This document shows positions 31,965 through 40,076 of a DNA stretch of 64,000 nt, piece after piece. Below the pieces are notes generated by a model that saw only the letters and a list, made by a program, of their open reading frames with translations, was not told the DNA's origin and ran no database searches. Position numbers and translations under genes: made by a program. The stretch is from Xiphydria camelus (taxonomy: Eukaryota; Arthropoda; Insecta; Hymenoptera; Xiphydriidae), in assembly GCA_963678675.1 (NCBI GenBank), contig OY783200.1, positions 14,220,455 through 14,284,454 on the forward strand, in the 5' to 3' direction. Each line of letters begins with the position of its first letter. Position 1 is the stretch's first letter.

Positions 31965-33699
31965 GAAATACTTTGGAATAATTTTTTAGGTTTATATTTT
32001 TGGTAGGAAGCATTTTTCAAAACAATTTTTTGTAATAATTATAATCACGAATAAAGGATCGACCCGTTATATGTACATTGCTCCTAAATTTCTTCCGGTT
32101 TGTCATATTTCTCGTCATTTTCGACATATTTGTATACTTTTTAAATTACCACCAAGTACTTTATACCCGTACTATATTGGCGGATAGATAAATCTAGTCA
32201 CGGATTGTATTCATCCGCTAGGAAACCCGATGCTGATTTAAAAAATTCCGTCTCTTCACAGAATTGTTAGATGATGCTACGATGACATCAAAATATTAAA
32301 AACCTCTCGTTCATTTCAGAGAGTCGTAATAAATAATTAATCTTTAAAAATATTGGTATTTTGTATCTCATTGCATAAGATGACCGTGATATCGTATGTA
32401 CTCCATGTATATTTCGATATAATATTGGATAATAGCGTCATCTAGCGGTCTAGAGAGCAGACGGGATTTTTTTGAAAAATCGAGTTTCCTCTGAAGGTAA
32501 GAAGACTTAGACTATGACGACATTTATTACAGACAAGCAAAGCCCGTGACTTCGTTCGCGTGAAACATGGTTTCGAAAAATACTAATAACGAATACCCCT
32601 ATAGCAACCAGATTCAGTCGTAATTTAGGATTAGAACTTGATAGGTGCCGGCACTTTTACTGAGTTGTAGAACCATAAAAAGGGTCGTATGATCACGCAC
32701 GCGAAAGTGCGCGTGAGAGAGGAAACCGAACTCCACCAACTATGCAAAAATTATTTAAAAACTATCCTGCCCTTCTTTCGTCTTGACTCGCGTCATACAT
32801 TTTTTCGAATAAAGCAGACACGAGTCACACTTACGGAATGTCTTCCAATGCATCGAAAAACGAACTCTTCGATTTCACCAAGTATGAAGACAGTAGACGG
32901 ACCTGGTCCTATAATTTAGAATTTTGGCCGATGAGACGTAAGAAGGGTTCTATAGCCTGCATACCGAAGTATAAACACGTGCAGAGAGAGGTACACATGT
33001 AAGTCCCCCGATATCTAAATGAATCCGCACGCCTGGTAACGTTTAGAATTGCTCCTATAAATAACGAATTTTGTAAATAACTTCGAAACCATTTGAGATA
33101 TCGAGATAAAATAAAAAGCCGATCATGCCTCGGAGCATATTGTACAAATTGCACTTTTATTAGAATTGGTTCATTCGTTTTTTAGTAAAATCGAAGCCAA
33201 CAGACGGACGGACAAAAATTTAAAAAACGGCATTCATGTCTACGTATTGTATAAGCAATACCTATACGAGCACTCCTATATACGAGCATTTATTTCGAAA
33301 TCATAGAGACACTTAAATTTTATTTATTTTTAGCAAGACTCATCTTTGAAGAGACATATCCCTCGAACCCGTTCATCGATTTAACTCTGGATAGGCTCGA
33401 TTAAAAGCGCTGGTTTGATATTATACATGATATTAATCTTGTAATTCGAAACGTCTTAGTTGTTCAAAAATAAAGATCACATTATAGATACAAACTATAG
33501 GTCGTAATACGAGATATAACCTCTCTTTAAGCCTCACGGCGGGCGTTTCACTTTCCTTAGTTCTTGACGCGAGACTGAATCGAGGCTCCTGATCTATAGA
33601 TAAATTAAATCAGACAGATTGGTGGCCATCATTGTCGATTTTATATAAAATTTATCTATGAATGTGTGAGTACATGCTTTAATAAATTTATAAACTTAC
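31965..33699. other. Intergenic or intronic sequence with a decayed repeat
   Basis: A segment from about 32,530 (AAGCCCGTGACTTCGTTCGCG) to about 33,245 (CAGACGGACGGACAAAAATTT) has the head and tail style of the nonautonomous repeats seen elsewhere, but no good second copy in the window. The rest shows no recognisable feature. It probably lies in an intron of, or downstream of, the sulfatase gene. Confidence 0.45.
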
Positions 33700-33875
33700 A
33701 CAGAACCAGCTTCTATACCAGGTCCCCTGATTAGGAAGGGAACTCTAACATCAAATTCAAATGGAAAGCTTTTCCCCTTTATCAGTCCAAACTGACCCAA
33801 ATGATATCCGTGGTCAGATGTATAAATGATATAAGTATTATCCAATTCCCCTAAATCCTTAAGTTCATGATATAT
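33700..33875 (-). CDS. Sulf1: Internal exon of extracellular heparan sulfate 6-O-endosulfatase (Sulf1 type)
   Basis: A 176-bp exon lies between a good acceptor (TCTGTTTTAG at 33,876-33,885, minus) and a consensus donor (GT|GTAAGTTT below 33,700). It translates without stops as [20 protein letters not shown], then [20 protein letters not shown] and [30 protein letters not shown] with K-G-K-S is the conserved sulfatase signature near the metal and substrate site. The enzyme is secreted and removes 6-O-sulfates from heparan sulfate to modulate Wnt, FGF and Hedgehog signalling. The phase is 0 in and 2 out. Neighbouring exons were not found, so the introns must be long and transposon-filled. A possible upstream exon end with a GAG|GTAAAT donor sits near 33,949 but does not translate convincingly. 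GNS-type sulfatases are the alternative, but the motif wording favours Sulf. Confidence 0.88.
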
Positions 33876-33879
33876 CTAA

Positions 33880-35125
33880 AACAGAAAAAAAATTAATTAA
33901 AAAAAAGATGACTGCGATAAACGTTTCACAATATAATTGTAATTTACCTCTTTTACAAGTGTTTGATTGAGGAATTTACAAGGGAGCATCGGTAACAAGT
34001 TAATTACTTTCTAATTTTATTAAAGATTAAAATCAAGAAATTGATATTATTGTTGTAATGAAAAACAAATTTGAATCTAAAATTATATGAAATAAAAAGA
34101 TTTAAAAATTGTTGACAGTACGTAGTGAGATCTACTCTTCGGCAGTGTACAGCGAAAATATTTTCGTCTGTCTGCCTGTTTGTGTTACGATAACTTTTAA
34201 CGCTTTTGCCAATTTTGATGAAACTGCACATACACTGCACTCCTGATCTCAGCGTGCGCCGTTCGATTTCAGCAGCGTCCCCTACTTTCCCGTCGCCGCT
34301 CCGGTCGCTCACAGTGAGGAGAATTGCATTTTTGTGCCAACACTCCAACTTATGCACCAATTCTCTCTAATATGAAGCATAACGTGTATCTCTACCATTC
34401 ACTAGCCACGCCTCTAAAGGCACATCCGGTTTCAGCGGTAGTCCTCCCGCAGGTGCCGCTAAAATCGGGAGTGTGGTGTATGTGTTTAGTGCATTGTAAG
34501 TTCGTTGAGAAACTCGATCGGAAGGGTGGAAAGGGAATTTATTCATCCCCAACGTGACGGCGGTAGTATGCACCTATGTATATGAAATTTGCCTACTAAA
34601 AATTGCATCGACAATGATAAAAAAAAACTGCACACCGCATCACAATAAAAATTGCATAGGTACCGTAGTTCGTTCCACAAAAAAGAAGTATTGATGTCCA
34701 AATGTAGTGCCAAGTACGAGTATATATACCAAGTGTTTCTAAGGATGGGCGAGAGAGGTGATGCGAGAGTGCAAGCTACAACTCTTCGATTAATACTTCA
34801 CAAGTCTCCAATTTCACCTATTTTGCAAATCACGCGGTATAATCAAATGTAACAAAAGTGACTCTAATCCTTCTCAGACAATCTGCTACCCAGGAATCAG
34901 ATTATCCTTCGCTGGGCTTTTCAGAATCACGCAGAAGAGTACTTACAACCGGCGGCGATACATTATAGAGAGAAAAGGAAAGCGTGAAAGAAAACATTCG
35001 CATAACAATATTAGAGAGCTTAATTAAACGGAGTTTCGATATTAAAATCTTTTGCAAAAAATTAAGCTTTTAAGGAAGCGGCCAAAAATGCAACGTTACA
35101 AACCCTCCTCCGGGGAATCTGGAAC
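33880..35125. other. Intron-like stretch with repeat relics
   Basis: 34,150-34,560 contains a decayed repeat (GTCTGTCTGCCTGTTTGTG) and short ORFs on both strands without domains. 34,672-34,860 is a diverged arm of the 31,385-31,963 palindrome. No exon of the sulfatase gene is convincingly present. Confidence 0.5.
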
Positions 35126-35128
35126 ATA

Positions 35129-35419
35129 CGAGGGCAGAGTGAAAAGTCCGATACTTTTCTAATAGATGGTGGTGCGATCGCGGTGAAAAAAAATGCCTCC
35201 ATTTGGTGAAAAAAAAGTTTTGCTCCACCACGATAATGCACCTGCCCATTCGTCTGCCGTTGCAACAGCGAAATTGGTCGATTTGAAATTCGAATTGCTG
35301 CCGAATCCACTTTATTCACCGAATTTGGCTCCCTGCGACGATGTTGAACAATAAATGAACAATTGATAAAAAAGAAAGTGTTTAATCTTAAAAGTATCGG
35401 ACTGTTCACTCTGCCCTCG
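35129..35419 (+). mobile_element. Mariner deletion derivative, 291 bp
   Basis: The ends CGAGGGCAGAGTGAAAAGTC and the complement at the right (GACTGTTCACTCTGCCCTCG) are mariner TIRs. TA dinucleotides flank both sides (35,127-35,128 and 35,420-35,421). Only the middle of the transposase C-terminal half is retained. It is a different mariner family from the one at 13.2-14.6 kb. Confidence 0.9.
35193..35354 (+). pseudogene. Mariner transposase catalytic-core remnant
   Basis: The frame encodes KKVLLHHDNAPAHSSAVATA, containing the second catalytic Asp of the D,D34D triad, then LKFELLPNPLYSPNLAPCDD, containing the third, and a stop shortly after. The HTH domains and the first Asp are deleted. The ATG at 35,193 is incidental. 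Confidence 0.93.
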
Positions 35420-36050
35420 TAGCAAAGGCTATCCCTTAACCACAAATCTTTTCCTTAATATAGCAATGAACCTCCACAAAGTAATAAAATCAAACAAAAA
35501 ATTACGTGAGCTCATAGTCAATGTAAATAAAAGAACATTTTTACTGTGTGTGTGGAAGAGTTATAGAATAAAAGGCACAGAATCACTATCCATTCGCAAT
35601 AAGATTTGAAGAAGTTTAATATTTTCACAATACTACGCAAGAGAGAGATACAGACTTTATATACTTTACTTTATACTTTACATAACGCCACAATATATCT
35701 GTCCTTTAAACAGGAAAGGTATACTATATTCTAATCTATAATAACATTCAAAGAAAAACAAAGAAATGGTAACGGTACAGCTTGTGATGTCGCGCAGGGC
35801 CACTCGCTGCGACGTCGAGCGATGGAAAAAGGGGGAACTAGGAAGGAAGAGAAGGAAAAGACTTCGGGGCACAAAAGAAAACAAAAGGGGAAGAAAAATC
35901 TCTTGACTTACTTTATTCGACGATATCTTGCTTACTCACAGACGCCGTTGGTTTTGTTAACAAGGGCACCCTTCTTAGACTGCGCAAAGCTGAACGATGA
36001 TGCGCCGACGAAGAAAGGATGGATGAAAGGTAAATAAAATGCTGAATTAT
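35420..36050. other. Unassigned stretch
   Basis: It includes a purine-rich patch at 35,822-35,905. The ORFs here (35,822-36,037, plus; 35,678-35,884, minus) are composition-driven. No repeat partner was seen. Confidence 0.5.
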
Positions 36051-36054
36051 GAAA

Positions 36055-36205
36055 AGCCCGTGAGAAATGAACGTCGGAAAACATACGAGTGAATGATGGA
36101 AAACGCACACGCGAATGAAAGAAAGCATACGCGTGAATGAAAGAAGACGTACGCATGTATGAAAGAAGACGTACGCGTGAATGAAAGAAAACGCACAAGT
36201 AGCGG
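36055..36205. repeat. Minisatellite, unit about 29-30 bp
   Basis: Variants of GAATGAAAGAAGACGTACGCGT are repeated about five times. The long minus-strand ORFs here are translations of the array. Confidence 0.85.
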
Positions 36206-36309
36206 TTAAAAGGGCACGATAAAGAGTGACAAAAGGACTACCTGACTTGGAAAACTGTTCGAAGAAAAGTGCGACACACTTTGGCGCGTGCAACGGTTTA
36301 ATATACTTG

Positions 36310-36375
36310 CCACAAAAAGAGATTCTCTTTAAAAAAGAGACGGCATGTTTATTCAGTGCCAACAAAATTGATACT
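36310..36375. repeat. Stranded piece of the inner palindrome
   Basis: GAGACGGCATGTTTATTCAGTGCCAAC with AATTGATAC matches, in reverse complement, about 5,630-5,690 and 57,965-58,010. Confidence 0.7.
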
Positions 36376-36379
36376 GTGT

Positions 36380-37315
36380 AACGCGTGGATCGCAGCCGAG
36401 TCGGCATGCGCTAGCCTGCCGACGCACAGTGGGGTTAAATGCAGGAAAAGCTGGCCAAAAGTCAAAAATTAAAAATTGCAATAAATATAATTTATTTATT
36501 GGAGACTGTAGTTAAGAAAATGGCGGGGGAAGCGCGTCATTCTTTGTCAGACCTATCGAAAGTTGTATAATTTATAGACTCCTCGTCGCGGTGCATTTTG
36601 GAAGCAAAAAAAGTGGTGGTTAACAAAGATTATAATTAGTAGTAGTAATAATTAGTAATTAATTTTCGCTATGGAGGTTTTACCCAAAGTTTCTATAATG
36701 TCATACGGCAAATTGGAAAACCTGAACATGTACAACAAGTGGTTAAATATTGAGCAAAAAGTTTCACATATCGTTATACATATGTAGGATGAAAGTTAGG
36801 TATTAAGCGCTATTAAGCTAAGGTGTTAATGAATTTTGGTAATAAATAGGATGGCTTTTCAAAATGTGCAGGAAAAGTTTGCGCATGTTTGCGCCAATTG
36901 AAAAAATTAATTATTACCTATAGATTAAAGGGGGACTCGAGTGTGATAGCTCAGAAATGAAGGCGATTTTCGGGAATTTTTTACAGAAAACATCTGCAAT
37001 GAATTATTGCGAAGTTTTATAGTTATTTTTGATGTGTAAACATCTATTACGGCGGTATGAGGGTAAACCTCGGGAAACGGGACGGAAATGTGAAACCGGA
37101 TGTGATTAGTGCGCAGTGATTCGTGCGCAGCTACTTCAGCGCTTGCGGCCTAAGGTGGCATTACATTTTCATGTCGATAATGTCGATATAGTAAATCGCT
37201 ATACAACCTACTAATAGCGCAGCAAGCATTGATGACGCACACAAGCCTAGTCACTTTCTCCTAGCTTCCCCACGCGCTCCATAAATAGCTAACACTTGTA
37301 CCTCTGTCTAAATAA
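36380..37315. other. Unassigned, with a possible short reading frame
   Basis: An ATG at 36,671 opens about 38 codons (MEVLPKVSIMSYGKL...). It has no recognised homologue, and its end near 36,785 is not a clear donor. 37,020-37,050 contains TTTTTGATGTGTAAACATCTA, also found at 46,876 (minus-strand repeat R context), 44,895 and 50,485, so an R-related edge lies here. Confidence 0.45.
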
Positions 37316-37317
37316 TC

Positions 37318-37795
37318 TATACAAGGTGTTCATTTTAAAACTTACCACCCACGTTATCTGCGTAAAGAGACATATTTCTGAAAATCGCCGAGACACGTCA
37401 ACAAAATTATTGAGGGGGAACATTTTTTATAAAAATTCGACGCCCCCCCCCCCCCCTCAACCACCTGACTCCGGGGGCGGTAACCCCAATATTCTTAAAT
37501 GGAACAGGGGGTCGAGTGATACCTCATTTTAACGTCAAATTTGAAAAGTAGGACGTCAAAATGTACACAATTAAAAGCCCTTTAAAATGAGGTATCACTC
37601 GACCCCCTGTTCCATTTAAGAATATTGGGGTTACCGCCCCCGGAGTCAGGTGGTTGAGGGGGGGGGGGGGCGTCGAATTTTTATAAAAAATGTTCCCCCT
37701 CAATAATTTTGTTGACGTGTCTCGGCAATTTTCAGAAATATATCTCTTTACGCAGATAACGTGGGTGGTAAGTTTTAAAATGAACACCCTGTATA
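37318..37795. mobile_element. Palindromic element with TATACAGGGTG-type ends, 478 bp
   Basis: The outer ends are ATACAAGGTGTTCATTTTAA and the complement of ATACAGGGTGTTCATTTTAA. Arms of about 225 bp are almost perfect reverse complements, including a C-run/G-run pair (37,442-37,457 and 37,660-37,670) and GTCGAGTGATACCTCATTTT. The loop is about 40 bp near 37,550. Confidence 0.88.
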
Positions 37796-38650
37796 TATAC
37801 CGTAATACCGTATACCGCACATCCCGTAAGGAACGCAACAAGCGACATTTTTCTTCGGCAGTATTTGCCGACGGTGTTTGAGTCTTTTACATGTGCACCG
37901 TTGGCAAATACTGCCGAAGGTAAATGTTGCTTGCTGCGTTTCTTACGGGATACCGTATGCCCCACTCGGTACATATTGGCCAGTTTGAAATTACCTTCAG
38001 GCAGGCTTGGTCGGTACTCGAGTCATTTAATACCGGTAGAAGTCGAGTCGGTAGTTAGAGTAGGTGTCAATTCAGGTGATCGAAGCATCTAACCTCGAAA
38101 CTGTGAATTTGTGAATAATGGTGAGTAATTTCCATTATTCACAAATTCATAATTTCGAGGTTAGACGCTTCGAACTCTCGAATTGACACCAACTCTACCA
38201 CCGACTCGACTTCTACTGGTATTAAATGACTCAAGTACCGACCAAGCCTGCCTGAAAGTAATTTCAAACTGGCCAATACAGAGTGAGACATACGGTATAC
38301 CGCATACCGTATGTCCCGTCCAGAACCGTACAGTTACAGGGACCTTGAAATTTACCTTCGGCCGGGCTTGGTCGGTATTCGAGCAATTTTTACCGGTAGA
38401 AGTCGAGTCGGTAGTTAGAGTTGGTGTCAATTCGGGAGATCGAAGCGTCTAACCTTGAAATCGGGGATTTGTGAATAATGGTGAGTAATTTCCATTATTC
38501 ACAAATTCATGATTTCGAGGTTAGATGCTTCGAGATTTCCCGAATTGACACCAACTCTAACTACCGACTCGACTTCTACCAGTAAAAATTGCTCGAATTC
38601 GCCCCAGCCACCAAGCCCGGCCGAAGGTAAATTTCAAGGTCATATGGACA
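37796..38650. repeat. Chain of three hairpins
   Basis: Three successive inverted repeats are centred near 37,890 (TTCGGCAGTATTTGCC/GGCAAATACTGCCGAA), 38,125 (TGTGAATAATGG/CCATTATTCACA) and 38,490 (same centre motif). The second and third are copies of each other, with arms of about 150 bp containing TACCGGTAGAAGTCGAGTCGG. Both include the motif GTCAATTCNGGNGATCGAAG, which also occurs in the giant inverted repeat near 4,110 and 9,250. Confidence 0.85.
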
Positions 38651-38799
38651 TCGGTCACACGGACATCAACATACGGACATCGGTTATTGAAATAACCGAT
38701 CTGAACTTGCTGACGACGCCAACGCGGATGACTACGCATGCGCATTCACGCTTCTCCGGTGATTCTATTGGACGAGGAGACCCACGGGGGTGCTTAATT

Positions 38800-38938
38800 A
38801 AGGAGAAGGAGAAGGAGAAGGAGAAGAAGAAGATGGAGAAGAAGGAGAAGGAGAAGGAGAAGGAGGAGAAGGAGAAGGAGAAGGAGAAGAAGAAAGAGAA
38901 GAAGAAGAAGATCATGATGATGAAGAAGAAGAAGAACG
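38800..38938. repeat. (GGAGAA)n purine microsatellite
   Basis: About 140 bp of purine-only sequence on the plus strand. It generates a Lys/Glu-rich ORF on one strand and Leu- or Phe/Ser-rich ORFs on the other, none of which is a gene. Confidence 0.95.
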
Positions 38939-38984
38939 TATTGAACGGAAAAGACAGCAACGACGTGATGCTGCTGCAAAAGTT

Positions 38985-39066
38985 TCGGGGAGCGCCGCGA
39001 CAGCGGCCCAGGGGCGGTAACCGCCCGGGGGTTGACGAGCGAAGCGAGTAGGGAGCGGAGCCTCTA
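38985..39066 (+). mobile_element. Helitron-like 3' terminus
   Basis: A GC hairpin (GGGCGGTAACCGCCC) is followed by GAGCGAAGCGAGTAGGGAGC and then CTAGT. A 3' hairpin shortly before CTAG|T is the hallmark of Helitron ends, and the GCGAAGC-type wording is common in them. No 5' TC end or Rep/helicase gene was identified, so this would be a nonautonomous or truncated copy. Confidence 0.5.
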
Positions 39067-39164
39067 GTTCCATACAAATTAATAATTTCAAATAAAAAGT
39101 ATTTTTTTTCATCATTACATTTGCTACGAACTATTGAAATAATTTTTCCAAACTTTACCTGCAC

Positions 39165-39590
39165 TTGGCCCATATAGTTTTTTGAAATTTTGACTTTAAA
39201 TTCGTAATCAGCGACCCCAAAAACCCCCGAGTACTCAATTTCATCCAAATTTGATCAATTTTTGAGAAACCTTTCCGCCATATTGGATCCGCCATATTGT
39301 TTTTCGAACTTTCGACTTTGGATTCGTAATCAGCGACCCCAGAAACCTCCGAGTACTCAATTTCACCCAAATTCGATCAATTTTTGAGAAACCTTTCCGC
39401 CGTATTAGATCTGCCATATTGTTTTTCGAACTTTCGACTTTGGATTCGTAATCAGCGACCCCAAAAACCTCCGAGTACTTCATTTCATCCAGATTCGATC
39501 AATTTTTGAGAAACCTTTCCGCCATATTGGATCCGCCATATTGTTTTTCGAAATTTCACCTTGATTAATACACTTTTCGAGTTTTGGCCA
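39165..39590 (-). repeat. Tandem array of the 122-bp repeat
   Basis: Units start at about 39,200, 39,322 and 39,444 (period 122 bp) and carry GGATTCGTAATCAGCGACC and GCCATATTGTTTTTCGAA. They are the reverse complement of the first half of the 26,115-27,150 palindrome. Here there is no inverted half. Confidence 0.9.
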
Positions 39591-39599
39591 AGAAAACCG

Positions 39600-40070
39600 T
39601 CTCTTTGGCCTCACTGTACGACGGTTCAAGGGTCGGAAAGGCCCGGAGTGCGTCACGAACACTGAACTGGAATAGGCACTGCCATGTTCAGCCCATAAGC
39701 GGAAAACGCGGCAAGGATAGATAGATGATGGGGAGCACCTATCTCTCTTATTCCATGCTTGCATCTGCGCAGAATGCAGTTATCACAGGCACAACGAAAA
39801 GTTAGTCCGAAGTGGCAAAAGTGAAACTATAATTGTGAAACTCTAGCTGTTTATCTACCCAAGCATTAAATTTTGGAACCGACTGTACGAGAAAGACAGG
39901 TGATCCCCATATTCGCTCTCTCTCTGTCGGCTCGCTCTCAGCTGCGAAGTGCCTATTCCAGGTATAGTGTAGAGTTTAGTGGTCACGAAGGATGCACTGG
40001 CAGGACGCAGGTAGAGCGGTCGTATCGCCCGCAGGGTCAAAGGTCATTTCTGGGCTATCGCCCAGGTCTG
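39600..40070. other. Unassigned stretch
   Basis: There is no recognised gene or repeat partner. A CTCTCT-rich patch is at about 39,915-39,935. Confidence 0.5.
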
Positions 40071-40076
40071 CCAATA

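Noticed and set aside
33900..34020. Possible upstream sulfatase exon with a GAG|GTAAAT donor at about 33,949
   Set aside because: No frame upstream of the donor matches the expected sulfatase residues. A stop and AT-rich sequence follow quickly.
35913..36407. 164-codon minus ORF with repeated F-H-S-x-R-x-L phrases and Cys residues
   Set aside because: It is the translation of a 29-30-bp minisatellite and shows no domain.
38509..39051. 180-codon ORF rich in Lys/Glu
   Set aside because: It is mostly translation of the GGAGAA microsatellite, with hairpin and Helitron-end sequence on either side.
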